A stretch of DNA of 64,000 nt from Bostrychus sinensis (GCA_020698575.1 CM036239.1:15538263-15602262); one strand, 5' to 3'; counted from the stretch's first letter, positions 25,017 to 38,458 are shown. The notes: generated from the letters alone by a model not told the origin. A program made the numbers and translations.

Positions 25017-28000
25017 ATGGAGGACTCGGGGTCAGCCCTGGAGAAGAATGTGGCCGACCTTACGGTGATGGACGTGTATGACATCGCCGCTGTAGTTGGA
25101 CAGGAGTTTGAGCGGATCATTGACCAGTATGGCTGCGAGGCGCTGTCCAGACTCATGCCCAAAGTTGTGCGTGTCCTGGAGATCCTGGAGGTGATGGTGA
25201 GCCGTAACAGCATCAGCCCTGAGACCGAGGAGCTGCGGCTGGAGCTGGACAAACTGAGACTGGAAAGGATAGAGCGCCTGGAGAGGGAGAAGAAGCACAG
25301 AAAGGTCCTGCACAGTAATAGCGCAGTAATTAAATACAACACACTCCCTATTTACGAGGAAGAATGTATTCACTAGAAACTGCCTTACTAACTTAATTTT
25401 CAGTAGTTTATCCCTAGAATGAAAATATTGTCAATGGAAGAAAAAAGTAGTATCTTAAAATTTCAATAGTCACCAATTTATTATATTAGGTCTATTTTAC
25501 CATTTCAAAGTTATTCATGTGGCATTGACAGTGCAGACAAACGCGACACTGTATCAAAAACTCAAGTTAGTGGCTTTAGCATCATCACTGAGCCAGTGAA
25601 ACAACTCTGAGCTACTCTTAGTTCAACATTACAGTTCAGTCAGAGACACAGCATGTTATAAAAATGTGTATGTCAATTTCTCGTGACAGTGACTACACTT
25701 GGCAGATGACTGATTAACCTTGTGTCTTGTGACTCACAGACAGTAGGCCTGTCTTTGAACGTGACACTTGTTACTGCAGTGAGCTAGACATTTGCATCAG
25801 TGCATTTGCTATAAGTGCACTTTGAATTTGTACTTTGAATTTTCTTGCGTTTGTGATGTGTACATTAAATAGTTGTGCAGTCAGTGTAACTAATAGGTAA
25901 ATAAAAAAGTTTAAGTGAAAAATGTGTAGTATGGGAGAATAAAGGCACTCTATTCATTAACACTGGTAAGAAATCAACCCTTTGAATTTGTAGTTTTTAC
26001 ATTATGACAATAAAGATGTGATGTTTTAATAGTCAGTCTTTGGGGTGATGCATGTCACTGAGGGATATGTCTGCATACAGGAACTGGAGCTAGTTGAGGA
26101 TGTATGGAGAGGGGAGGCTCAAGACCTGCTTTCCCAAATTGCTCAGCTGCAAGAAGAGAACAAAACACTCCTCACTAACCTCTCCAACAAAGACCCTCTG
26201 AGTGAGGAGGACTTGCAGAGGCATGAGGGTGAGCATGGCTCTTTTCATACATCTTAGTCATAGCACGCAAACAGTGTAAAAAGTGCATATTTTTAAAATA
26301 AGGCATTATGTGGAACATTTTATTCCATACATTTACAATTGTTAAACATAGAGACATTTGCATACTCAATGTGCCTGGGCAATATATCAATCAATTATGT
26401 ACAATGCACTGTGTTCCAAATGAATATGCCAATATGATTTCAGCTGAACAAAATGTGTTTTTCTTTTTTTTTAACAAAGGTTCTCAAAAGTTCTGCTTCT
26501 GTCAGTTTACATCATTGACATACCTTTTAGACAAGTTTGGTGGATAGTTTGCAAGATAAGACTAATTGAAAGAAAAACTATATATGAAGGTAGTTAAACA
26601 AAAAGATGGTTTTGACAAAAACAGTATGCATAAGCATTTGTAACACAGTGTGGAGGTCTATGTCCCATTACAACCCATATGTTCACAAAAATAATTCTGA
26701 GAAACATTTCTCTTTTTGGAATCCACCCTCACAAATGGCCACATACACAAAGAATGGGTGCTCTGTATTGGACTGACTCCACTCTGCATCGAAGACTGGT
26801 TTCACACAGAGGCCATAGTCAGCCTTTCTAACTGCAGAGTAGATCAGCCTCATTCACAGACACACTTGTAAACCATACACATGTAAACACATTATATTTT
26901 CTTCGCTTCTGCAATAAATAGCTGTCATAAAAATGTTTCTTTCCAAATGGAAGTTTGTCTTTGACTAATGGTGTTGCTTGTGTATTGATTCACTGTGTCT
27001 TTGTTTAGGTATGACTGAGAGAGAGAGGCAGGTAATGAAGAAGCTTAAAGAAGTAGTAGACAAGCAACGAGACGAGATTCGTGCTAAAGACCGTGAGATT
27101 ACACTAAAAAATGAGGACATCGAAGCAGTAAGGAACCCTTTTTGTCACCTTTTACTCATTTATTCTTTAAACTTCACATTATCTATACAATAATTCAGTC
27201 AATTATTTTTGTTTTTTATAGCTCCAGCAGCAACAGTCTCGTCTCATGAAAATCAACCATGATCTGCGGCATAAAATGTCAGTGGTGGAGGCCCAGGGAA
27301 AAGCAATGATTGAACAGAAGGTAGAACTGGAGGCCAGTGCTCAGGCACAGTCACAGGAAGTCAGTGCCCTTCGACAGGAAGTTGCGCGTTTGAAGGACCA
27401 TCTACAAGGAGGCCTTCCTGCCCATGACCCTGAAGAACATAAACCTCTGCCCCCCTCACCAGCAGAGGTAATGTCCATGTGGGCTTTTAGGTTGAAAATT
27501 TCATGTATAGATTAAATGTTCATGTACATAGTTTTAATATAACCTGTAATCGATCTAAATCTTCTTAAAGTCTTTGAATCACACATTATTACTGGAATCA
27601 ACAAAATAAAAAACAATAAATAGTAAAATATTTTACATAAAATGACGAAAATACCCCAAAACTGGCAAGTCATGAGTAGGGCTGGGTACCATTCAGATTT
27701 TTTCGATACCAGTTCTTAAACAATACCTGGTTTTGAATACCAGTACATGAGCAATACCACAAAGGTATCGTTTAACGTTACCCAGCCCTATGATTCATGA
27801 GTGTTAGGATCCCTGTGTTGCAAGTACCTTACCAGTGGCAAGCATAAACTAGCTTGTTTTTTCACAAATGTAAACAGATAAAGGACTAGTTTGGTAACCA
27901 CTATGTTTTACCCTACCCCCTCAGCTCAATAAAGCTGGCATAAAGACAGGGGCTAAGGGCTGGTCAGGTGACAGCCCAGAGCTTCTGTCAGGAGGGGTTG

Positions 28001-30734
28001 AACCTGCCCTGTGCCCCTTCCCTGAGTCCCTCAGTACAGATGGACATGGATATGGGGAGGAGGAGGAAGAAGCAGTGTTATTTTGGGTAATGGTGAAGTC
28101 ATAGTTGGTAAAACAGTGTGGTGTGAGTCTAACTACTGACTTCTCAGTTTCTTTGTGCTGGTGACTAATATCATTATAAGAACTGGCAGTATGTGGACTG
28201 TGATGCCTCAGAGTGTTTTTAATAGCTCAGAAATGTTGTGGATTTTATTCTGCATGGGTGTCTCAAGAACTAACAGTGTGAATAGGACTATAGAAGTCTG
28301 CACTATTGACCTAAACATAGACACACTTAGTCAAAAGTGGAAAAGCACTTTAAGTTTTCCCTTCATGCATTTTGATTATAAAATCCTAATGATAATTCCA
28401 GACTGAGCACGGCTGTAGAAGTTATGATATCAATTTATTTTTGCTCATTGCACAAGTGACTTAAGTCAAGTTCAAGTTGTGTGATTGTTTTGAAAATACA
28501 AATAGTGTCTCAATTAGCTTAAAAGGGAAGAGTTTAAGTATAATGGCTGGAGGGAGATGCAGAGAAAAGTTATTGGAACAAGGCCTGTTCTCAACTTTTG
28601 CAACAGGAGACGATGTGCAATGAAGATATGCCTGGTGTGTTCCAATATTTTACAAAGGTATTTTACCTCCTGCCCTGCCTTTCTGTCTCTAAACTTCTTG
28701 TGCACTTGCCTTTGTTTCCTTGTTTAATGACTTCTAATGACACATAGGAGGCGCTGTGTGAAGAGGAGCATGGTAATCTGGACCCAAAGGACCCCAATAG
28801 GCCACGGTTTACTTTGCAGGAGTTAAGGGACGTCCTACATGAGAGGAATGAGCTCAAGGCCAAAGTCTTTATGCTGCAAGAGGAACTTGCCTACTACAAA
28901 AGGTCCGCACAATATTACTATATAAATTATCCTGTATGTATAGTAAATTTGTACTACTATATATAATACTTTTACATCTAAAAATATATGTCTTTGTTCC
29001 AGCGAAGAGACAGAAGATGAGATTGTTGCTCCTACACCTTCTCCTTCTCCTGAATTAAGGACTCCCTCAAGCTCTTCTGCTCCGCCAGAGTCAGGAATCA
29101 AACGCCTGTATGTGGTATCAGATTCCTACACTTTCTCAAACTGTCCTGTTATGATTTACAGATTTCTCGGAATATTATCACATATTTTTGTGCTAGTAAA
29201 CTCAGTCTTATTAAGAGCGCTCTAGAAAATGTTCAAATGAAGCTATGGTTTTACCTTGCATTTCTTCAACATTACTAACAGGAAAATCAGCATGGGCTGG
29301 AATAATCTTTACTATTCTCTGCATGTTTGCAATACAAAATATATTTGTAAATTGGAGTTGAGTGTATGGTGTCAAGAAACCTTTCTCTGTTGTACACTAG
29401 AAAACTGAGCCACCAAAAACTTCTAGTAGAGAGTTTAATCAAATGGAGATAGAAAGTTTTTGCTGTTGCCTGCTATTCCTTTTTGTCATTTTTTTCTTCG
29501 TCTCTTTCTGTTTCTGTCTGTGTTTTTGCCTCTGTATAACAGGATCTTCACAGCCATTATGCCGATGGTGGCGGCTGGTTTGATCCCAGATGACCCTACT
29601 TTACAACCAATCAGGCGTCTCAGATCGCTTGTATGACTTTATAATATTGGGTTGTCTGCCCTTTCTAAACCTAAAGGCCTTAATCACTTGCATGTGCTAC
29701 AGTTGCTATTAATCCTTGGTAGGATTCTGATTAGTTGATTGTGGGGCTGTCAAATTATTCAATAAAGTAACAATTGAGAGTCATGAAATCAGCCAGTCAG
29801 AATAGTTAAACCATAATAGCCTCATTAACTTCTGTCCATGTTTAGTGTAAAATGTATTAACCCTAGGTATGTGGAATTTATATTAATTAGTTGCTAGGAC
29901 TGAAATGTATTAAATTGCGCTTTTATTCATATTTTTAAACCAATCTTGGTCATCGCTAGAACAGCATTGCATGTTTTACAACCTTTAAAAACATCTGACT
30001 ATAAGAAAATGTTTTTAATAAGCACTCTGCTGGTGCCATAGAGAGGGCAGCAAAGTGCAGGAGAGTGCAGAGTGTTGGGTTTTTTTTAAAATATGTAATC
30101 AAATTAAAAGATCACCTCACTTCCTCAAACTTTTTGTATGATGCCATTTTACTACAAAATGAAAAATAACTTTGAGGAATCTGTAAAAAAAGAGAGCTGT
30201 ACATCCTTATTTGGATAAATGAATGAGAACAGACTGTAGAGGGCTTGCTGATTGGTCAGTTCTTCCCGGAGTGGGCAGGGGTTTGTGGAACCGAGCATTT
30301 TGAGGCCTCAGAATGGCCATGCAGGAGAATAGAGGATTACTTAAACATGTGTGAATGAAGCAAAACACAACTCCAGGTATGTTTGTGATGCATGAACAAC
30401 ATTATAACTTGGTAGACCGCTCAGAAAAGTCAATTTTGCATAATATAGCCCCTTTAAGCGCTATATGTGTGTTTAACCACTATAACTATTGCTAGTTCTT
30501 AATATGACTGATATTTACTGCACACATGCGATTCAAACCACCAACAGAAAATTGCCAGCTGTCTATTTAACACATTGTCTTGTGTCCCGCTTTCATTCTA
30601 GGTTTAGTTTCTTCTCACGTGACAAGCAAAGGACCTCGCAGCGGAGTATGCACTTTGATGGAGGCTTTGGCACATGGCCCGGAAGAGATGATGTGTATAC
30701 TGAACAAGCCCAGGAGGCGTTACAGCATTTGTAG
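25017..30734 (+). CDS. rilpl1: RILP-like protein 1
   Basis: Exons 25017-25304, 26081-26228, 27009-27127, 27222-27467, 27925-28086, 28748-28902, 29003-29107, 30602-30734. They sum to 1356 nt, 451 residues. The RH1 domain is in exon 1 (ALEKNVADLTVMDVYDIAAV); coiled coil follows (RERQVMKKLKEVVDKQRDEI, MKINHDLRHKMSVVEAQGKA). RH2 is in exon 28748-28902 (RPRFTLQELRDVLHERNELK). The C-terminus is FSFFSRDKQRTSQRSMHFDG, ending QEALQHL. RILPL1 binds LRRK2-phosphorylated Rab8/10 through RH2 and limits cilium formation at the centrosome. Exon 27925-28086 (54 codons) is acidic and has no counterpart in the human protein I recall, so it may be optional. An alternative last exon lies at 29543-29636. Confidence 0.94.
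27677..27793. mobile_element. Short hAT-like MITE, GGGCTGGGTACC family
   Basis: Ends carry AGGGCTGGGTACC and its inverted form GTTACCCAGCCCT. Flanks are 8-mers GTCATGAG (27669-27676) and TTCATGAG (27794-27801), 7 of 8 identical, as expected for a hAT target duplication. Interior is made of short GATACC/GGTATC motifs and has no coding capacity. It lies in a rilpl1 intron. Confidence 0.75.
29543..29636 (+). CDS. rilpl1: Alternative terminal exon of rilpl1
   Basis: A good acceptor (AACAG) precedes it and it enters in the same phase 2 as the distal exon at 30602. It reads IFTAIMPMVAAGLIPDDPTL then QPIRRLRSLV and stops at 29634-29636. The hydrophobic, lineage-plausible ending replaces the charged QEALQHL tail. 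If spliced onward at the GT inside the LV codons it would put the next exon out of frame, with an immediate stop, so the two ends are mutually exclusive. Confidence 0.7.
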
Positions 30735-30939
30735 TTATTAGAAAATACTTGCAGAGGTTACACACCAAAACATGGCATGTCCAGCGCGCCAGAGGCTTTT
30801 GTGTGGTCAGTTCATGATACATATGTAGGACTACCAAACAATCCCATGGAACCTGCCACTGTATTATAAACTGCTTGAGATGAGACGAGTAATGGTGGAA
30901 CGATTTATAGAATAATCTAAAAATGTGCCAGCCGACATA

Positions 30940-31080
30940 GTCTCTCTGAGTGGGGTCTGCATGTCCTCACCGTGTTACTGTGGGTCTTCAGGCTTCCTCT
31001 CACTATCTCAAGTCATGCACGTATAGAAAAATTGTTGACTCTAAAATCCCCCCTAGTGAATGAATGTGAGAAGGTTCGTC
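30940..31080 (+). mobile_element. Headless copy of the SINE at 10195-10540
   Basis: Shares, in plus orientation, the blocks CTGCATGTCCTC, CAGGCTTCCT, TTGACTCTAAA and CCCTAGTGAATGAATGTGAG with the minus-strand copy in the denr intron. The tRNA-like head with A and B boxes is missing. Confidence 0.65.
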
Positions 31081-31449
31081 TTCAGTATATTTTCTCAAGT
31101 GTCAGCTCTGTGGTCTGTTACAGTCCCCCAATAGTAATAATGGACATAAGTGGTAGAAGATGAGTCAATCGTTACAGTAAAAACACAACATATGATTCAG
31201 TGAGAATTGTGACAAAGAAACTTGAACATTTCAAGATAATATGGCGTTTTGACTGCTGCCCACAGTCAAACAATTGAACTTGTTATAAGATTGAAATTGA
31301 CCAGTGGTTGAGGTAGAAGTTGCTGTAGATTCAAGAAGGGGTACTGTGGGATAAAGAACAACCAAAATAAGTATTAACACCGTTTATGTTGTGTATATAC
31401 ATATAAAAAGTCCAATTGCATATGGGCAGTCACCAGCAAAGTGCAAAAG

Positions 31450-31565
31450 GTAATATCCATCCATTCATTCATCTTCTTCCGCTTTATCTGGGGCCGGGTC
31501 TAAGCAGGCATGCCCAGACTTCCCTCTCCCTGGACACTTCCTCCAGCTCACCCAGAAGAACCCAA
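31450..31565 (+). repeat. Teleost dispersed repeat fragment
   Basis: The stretch from CCATCCATTCATTCATCTTC through CCGCTTTATCTGGGGCCGGG to CTAAGCAGGCATGCCCAGAC is recognisable as part of a very common fish interspersed repeat. Family name not assigned. Confidence 0.55.
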
Positions 31566-33084
31566 AAGGAAATAATGCAGCTAAAACATGTATATCATCC
31601 ATACTTAAGCATGCTGGTCAACACAGTGGCCATTTCTGCTCCTCATAAGGCTAAAGATGGTGTTTTACTACTAAATTAAAAAGTTAAAGTGTATTACATT
31701 TCATCTATAATAATTAACAAATAAATTCAGTATTTATTTATTTCTTATCACATTTTCAAACGAAAACACCAGCCTTTTAGAAAGCTAAGAAACAATATTA
31801 TATTTCATAGCAAAACTTAAATGAATAATTAATTGTATTTATATTTAAATGCATAAATTGCCTCTTTTTAGACTATATATTGCTTTGCAATCATAGCTAT
31901 ATATTGTAGCTTCATGTTTTTTATTAAATTGTCTTATTCTATAAACTGAATTTGTTGTGACTTTCAGTGAACAAAAAATAAGTTTTAAACATACTCGCTA
32001 GTATTGGTTTATGGCATTTACTGTAATTGACCTTCACAATAAGCATAGCCAAGAGTCATTTATGGCACTGATGTGACTAGGTACCTACATTTGTAATGCA
32101 GTGGCCCTATTTATGAAGATGAGTAAATGGCTCCCTATTTAAGAATAAATATATAATTTAAGAACAAATATGAAATTAAATAAGTATAATTACAGATGTA
32201 ATAATTGTGAGGCTGCAGCTAATAAATAATATGCCGACTATGTTTAGAATCAGTTGATTAATAATTGAATGGGTATGTGGGACAATATAGGGGACTAAAT
32301 AAGACTATTGATTAAAAACTTGATGTTTTATAGTACATCGCTTTTTACATTAAAAATTGTTGCTTTATTCTACAGGAATTATACAATTATTTTGATAATT
32401 ATTTTAATTAGGTGCTGCAGCCCTAAATAATGGTAACAGTACTCAATATTTACTCATAGCACATGGGATTTAGATAATTCTGTGGAAACAAATCTAAAGG
32501 GAAATTAAGCATTAGCTGCAGACTCTGTTTATTGCCTGATGTGTTTTCATCGAAGTTTTTATGATCCTATACTGAAATGGTATAATAAAATTATCAGTGT
32601 TCCCGAGTTTGCTTTAATTTAAACATATCTCACACTATAATAATAAAAACTCAAAAGACACAGTTTGATCTCTTTCATCAAAATGAGATGCTTTTTTCTG
32701 AACTAGATCCCAAAAAATTGCTCACAAATTGTACTTGCATAATACACCTTTATTCAACCCCAGCATTACGATTTATATTATGCTACAACAGATCTTAAAA
32801 TGGCCAGGTCAGTTTTGCATCCACAAATTATTGCATTAGTTTAAAACTGAATATGCCAAAATCTCACACAATAGATTAAAAAAACCTACATGGAAAAATT
32901 GTATACATAATTAAATTGTAGAAGTGACAAAGATGGTCATAATGACTTGGAGTGAATTGGTTCTTGCCATAAATATTTATTAGAGTCTTGGATTGAACAT
33001 AGATTTTTTTAAATCCATATTAGTTAAAAGGCTCAGGGTCATAATAGCATATACTGTAGATGCATCCGTTTAAGCAAACACCCA

Positions 33085-33430
33085 CAGGGCTGGGTACCCT
33101 AGTACTGAAATGGTACCTGGTTTTTGATACCGGTACCTGGGCAATACTTTTTTTAAAAAAAACGTTTTTACTTAATTTATCTTTTACAATCATAAATCAC
33201 AATAACATTGAATAAAAGACCAGTTTTGGGAGCAATATTCTTAGCTGTAAGTTAAACCAGTAGTTTGTATGATTTATTCTGTGTTATTTATTTGATTCAT
33301 CCATGCAACGGAACATTAAAGACCCACTAGGTATTGAAACTTGGTATCAATTTTTTTTTTTTTTGATACCAGTAATATTGTAACTTTTGTTTTGATACCA
33401 CTAAGGTATTGTTTAACAGTACCCAGCCCT
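33085..33430. mobile_element. hAT-like MITE, second GGGCTGGGTACC member
   Basis: Ends CAGGGCTGGGTACC and GTACCCAGCCCT are inverted and match the element at 27677-27793. Flanks share ACACCCA on both sides. The interior repeats GATACC/GGTACC motifs and contains a poly(T) run; no coding capacity. Confidence 0.75.
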
Positions 33431-33840
33431 ACACCCATGTGTTGCTATCCCCTCAAAATGTTTCTGCTACAAAGTGAAATAAAATTAACTTGAGAAAAAC
33501 AAATGATCCTAATATACTATAATGAACTAATGAAAATAATTAAAATACCAAACACATCTTTGTGGTGTACAAAGATTTTTGTTCTTTTTTGACAAACACT
33601 AGTTATTTATAATGTACACACTGAAGTTGTACAGTTATTTAACCTGCTTTTCTCTGATTTAAAGATAAAACTTGCTAAAATTTTTTAGTTTTGTCTTAGA
33701 GTAGAATTGAAAAATTATCAAACTGAAATTCACATTTCAACAAATTTCTGCATTTTAAAAGAAACATTTATGTGGGAACAATCTGGAAATTGTCTAAAAA
33801 TGCATATTTATAAATTAGGTAAAAAGCAATTTATACATAC

Positions 33841-33864
33841 TTTTTTTTTTTTTTTTTTTTTTTT
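33841..33864. repeat. Poly(T) tract
   Basis: Uninterrupted run of 24 T. Read on minus it is an A tail, but no retroelement body was recognised next to it. Confidence 0.8.
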
Positions 33865-35077
33865 ACAAAAGAGGGAATACAACACAGGGTAGCAGTAAGA
33901 ATAAGTAGCAAAAGCCTAGAAACAGCTTCTGTCCATTTCCTATCAGAACCCTAGAGCTAAATATGTCCACCTGTGACATTTTCAGTAAAATACATTTTTT
34001 AACTTTGTATGTTAAACAAGAGTCTTGTGGTTGACAAGACCAGGTGTGATTAGTAAGAGTATAGCAGTTCACCAAATCCACAGATATATTAGTATAAGCC
34101 AAAATTGTGCATATAAACTAAATTAACAATTCTGTGTATGCAAAATATATACATATAATTGACAATAACAAATAATTGCACAGAAGTGGTAACAGTAGTG
34201 CAGACAGTGTTCCTTAATTAATACAAAGTAATGTTTAAGTTTAATCACTGATTATGCTCCTTTTGTAATAAATCTGCATCAAGAATATCTGTCAATTTTT
34301 ATTTTATTTTTTTTCATTTTAGAATTTACTTTAAAATATACCCTTTGAAAATCCCTTACTATGCCCTTCAATTCATTTTTATGGCTGCCTAAAAATAAAA
34401 CATGGTAAAATACTTTTTTCATATGCAGCCATGAAAAGTGGCCGTGGCATTAAATAACTTTTAAAAATGTATGTGTCATCTTAAATTATTAAAATACCAT
34501 ATATATAACAGATTTTATGAGTGTTCCTATGTTATTCTGTTCACAGCATGTTCACAGTTCATAATAGTGATTCAATCTCTGACAGACGCTGAATCAGCAA
34601 AACAATGAGTTTGGTGAACTGCTACTGGTAATAAACAATGGCAGAGCCATGTACTTTAGTTGATTTGATACCAGAGTTCCTAAAAGAGGTAAAGATCGAC
34701 AGTTCCTACTTTCTGCTGATAAGTATTGCTAAGTTACTAACTTCTAATTAAGAAAAAGCAGTATAAAAGTGCAGAGTGTTAACAACAGCCTGCATGCTGT
34801 AAAAGCATTGGTCTGTGGATAATACAAAATGTATAAAATAAATGCTGCAAAACAAGAACGTTTTGTATACATATATAAATAAAAGTACAGATGTACTTCA
34901 AGTGAAATGTCTGTCCCTAGTACCAAGTCACCAACTTACACTGCAATAACACATGCTAAACTCTGACCTGCTTCCTAGATACTGAAACAAAAGTACACAT
35001 TCTGTTTCTAAGGCATGTTTAGCTAAAAAGAAGTGTTACTGAAGTTTTCCCTTTATTTGATAAGATTCTAGCCTCCA

Positions 35078-37649
35078 TCAATCTTTTAGCCATGGATGTG
35101 CTGCAATAGAGGCTTTACTGCGATCTCCATAGTCATACAGCAGCTCCTCCCCTTCATCAATGTTTCGCGAGGCAACAAGGATGAGATGAGGAACACCGTT
35201 GATGTCATGGAGTTTGGTTTGGCAGTTTCCATTTTTACTGTGATTTATCAACCTACCCATTCGACCAGTCTCTTTTGTGGCGTCCACACTGTTGACAGAA
35301 TACAAAGTATGCATTAAAACTGTGCTGATTGTGAATTAAAAGAGAGAAGAATAAAAGCCTTCTATAATAATTGCAATATCATATTAAACAAACTGTATGG
35401 TCTGGTCTGAAAATAATAAAACCGAGATAGTAAACTATTGTTCAACGGCCCAAAAGTTGCATGTTTTTTATGGAGTAAAATGCTTGCTAAAACAAAACCC
35501 CATAAACCAATATTTTCGGAAAAGGGTTCAGGACCTAAGTACATTGCAAAGGTGCCTGGTATATATAAAATAAATGTGAGCGGTTTGTGACTAAATTAAA
35601 AGTGGGTCACAGCTTTAAGACCAGTAACAACCTGGGTCCCAAGAAAACATCAGTTGAGAACCTCTAGTTAACCCATCTTCTTAATAAGTAACATAAAAAA
35701 CACTTTATTTGTGGCAATAATATGTTAAACATACCAGTATGTTTTGCATAAGTACTGGAAGTAGTACATGTAGCAACCAGTAGCTGGATTTTGAGCATAT
35801 TCAGCCTCCCTCTTTTTGGCATCTGTGATCTGTAGCAAGTCTCCATGGTACTCGACCACATATTCCCCTTTCTGGAAATTTCTAGTCGCAAATACTGCTC
35901 TGCCCTTTCCCTCTATTTGCTGCACCTTTAAAAACATGAGGACCAGCTATCAATTCATGTCAAAGTCTCAGTACAGTCTAGTAGTTTTACACACAATCAG
36001 AAAAAATGTTTACAGACAGACAGCTAAAACTTTCAGATTCACTAATCAACAGCTTATACTTAACTGAGAAAATTAATTAAGCAAAAATATCAATTACCTT
36101 CATTCCTTCCTCTATTCCATTTGTGATGAGTTCATCAATGATTTTTTTTTGTTCACACTAGCAAGAAAATAATGTGTTATAAAAGTTATGCTTTTTTGTA
36201 ATATACTCAAATATATGTAGTTACGATACAGTAATAATAAAATTACGCTGAAATGTATCTCACCTTAAGCTCTGTTTTACTTTTTCTTGAGCTCCTTCTT
36301 ATTGGATAGTAGTCAGTAACTTTATGGTTTTGTGAATTTTTCCTGGCAGCACTACAGAGAGAAACCCCCCAAAAAAGAATAACCCCCCCCAAAAAAAACA
36401 ACAACAAATTGTCATATAATCCACAATAAAACTAAACTTCTAATGTAAGCAACATATGTGTACCTTTTAAGTGCTGTTCTTCTTTCTTTGTTGTGAACTC
36501 TTCGTTTCTTACGGCTACACTGAGTGGTAATATTATTGTTGTTGGTATAGAAAAGACTGTGAGAGACAGACAGGGCTGTTACAGCAGAAGGGGAATGAGG
36601 GCAACTCAGCACACCTTGTTGCCATTGTGCTGAACAATTACTGCTCTCTGTCGGGTCTGAGTTCAAGTCTTTTGCTGCCATGCTGATAGGTTTTGGTCTT
36701 CTACCTGTGAAAGGCAAACAAATACTGCTTCAATCACATAACTGCTATTGCAAAATAAAATGAAATAAAATGTAAACATAACCTTTTATCTTCGGGTAGT
36801 GGATGAGCTCCTAATGTCACTTACTTTCTTGAGGCTCATTTTCTTGGGAGTGTAGTGATAACTGTGTTTCCTCCTGAGTCATCTTGATCTTCTTTTCCCC
36901 ATGAACTAATGACAAGGTCTTGGTGTGGCCTGAGACTGTGACTGGATGGCTGTTGCATACAATTTCCTGTAAATCAATACAGACATCACAAGTTTGCCAG
37001 TTGTTGTTTTTTTTTTTGTGTGTGTGTGTCTACGCCATAATACTGTACAATTATTTAATTACATTTATTTATATATTGCAAAGTAATATAAAACTACATT
37101 TTTAATCAATTAAAATTGTTTTACAACTCGAAGTATGGTGTTATAACAGAATTTTAAAACTCGAAGTATGACTATGAGTTTTTGTTTTTTCTTTCTGCGC
37201 ATCATCGTTGAATCTGTCATCGGTGATGTGGGTGGGTCTGTGTAGTGAGAAACCATGCTGACCACATACACACGCGAGCTGGCCCTTTTATTATTTACTT
37301 GATTAAATTAACTTCCCTCAAGTAATATAAAACTGGTCTAGAATGTAATCTAACGAATAATTTAAGTAGTCAAATAAGTTTTACTGTGCGATTTCATGTC
37401 GGAACATATGGTACCTATGGCTGCCTGTAGACATATGATCATTATTAGCCAATGTTAGCAAACATCAGGAAGATTTGCTGAATTTCTAACAAGGTTGTTC
37501 TGTAGTCACTCACTCACACAGTCTGGACATTACTACAGGCTTCATTTTTAAATCAGCCATGGCCCTTATGTTTTGTCTAATATTTTGTGCAACTTAACTC
37601 GTGTTCTATCAGGACGTGATGCACAAACATGCAAACTTACCCCATTCAT
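35078..37649 (-). CDS. kmt5a: Histone H4 lysine-20 monomethyltransferase (SET8)
   Basis: Exons 37649-37641, 36966-36825, 36704-36464, 36351-36264, 36157-36098, 35925-35735, 35288-35078; 942 nt, 313 residues. The C-terminal SET domain fills the last two exons: GKGRAVFATRNFQKGEYVVE, YHGDLLQITDAKKREAEYAQ, the cofactor-binding GRLINHSKNGNCQTKLHDI, and the catalytic-region EELLYDYGDRSKAS. The N-terminal half is basic and diverged; the TDYYPIRRSSRKSKTELK block before SET matches the family. Nuclear enzyme that makes H4K20me1 in mitosis and S phase, and is turned over by CRL4-Cdt2. The first coding exon holds only MNG before the donor; this start was chosen because it is the only ATG in the exon and joins in phase. 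Diverges from sbno1 across about 1 kb. Confidence 0.93.
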
Positions 37650-38450
37650 GTCCGACTTGTTTTTTGTGGCTCCTTGTTGAGCTCTAGTCTAGCGTTGCGG
37701 TGGATAAATAAATTACAGTCAAATTAAATAAAAGAATGACCTTGACCTGTTCATCTGGAACTGTCCTTCCCACAAACTGACCGTTTTAGTCTGCTCCACC
37801 GAGGGTCCCTGTCTTGCTTTTGTGTTTCAGATGTAAGCAGATGAATCGATACAGCCTGCATCGCTTCTCTCCGCCATTTTTGCACGAGAAGGCGTCTAAG
37901 CAAGAGGAAAACTACACCCTCTGCAGGCTAGTAGGCAAAATTGATTACATTGCCAAAACACAACCTACTAACATAAATTCACAGAAATTATGTGGTGTTA
38001 TGTAAACTGAAAGGTTTAAAAATTGCAGTTAAAGATTATTTGGAGAGAATGTCTTACAAAAAAATCCCCCAAAAGCCAAGTGAAAATTTTACAGAGAGCC
38101 AGAACCATCATATTCTTAGGCTTTGGAATTTTTTAGACTTATGTTTTGATGTAAAACGCTACCGTTTTGGTGGGCTTATAAACGCTTTTACATGAAGTGT
38201 ACTAGATATGATCAACAATTATTTTCCCTTATTTATGTATGAGATAAAAGGTGCTTATAAAGTTTGTTTTGACACTAACATCAGTTAAGATGTTAAGGAA
38301 AAGCTGCAAACTCAATAAGTACTATCTATGGGCCTAGCATGGCTCATTATGTTGTGTATAATGTAAGTACAATATGCAAATAATACATTTTAACCAACGC
38401 ATCTATGAAAAAACGCATGTGATATGGGACGGGAGACGTGTGAAAGAGAC

Positions 38451-38458
38451 TGACGTCA
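38451..38458. promoter_or_regulatory. Palindromic CRE upstream of sbno1
   Basis: TGACGTCA in the kmt5a-sbno1 interval, about 250-350 bp before the inferred sbno1 first exon. The motif is exact; function is inferred. Confidence 0.45.

Larger units (their letters stand above)
30735..35077. other. Repeat-bearing spacer between rilpl1 and kmt5a
   Basis: Convergent 3' ends. Contains a headless SINE (30940-31080), a dispersed repeat fragment (31450-31565), a hAT-like MITE (33085-33430), and a 24-T run (33841-33864). The rest is A/T-rich with no open frame that resembles a protein. Both 3' UTRs must fall in it; boundaries are not visible. Confidence 0.5.
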
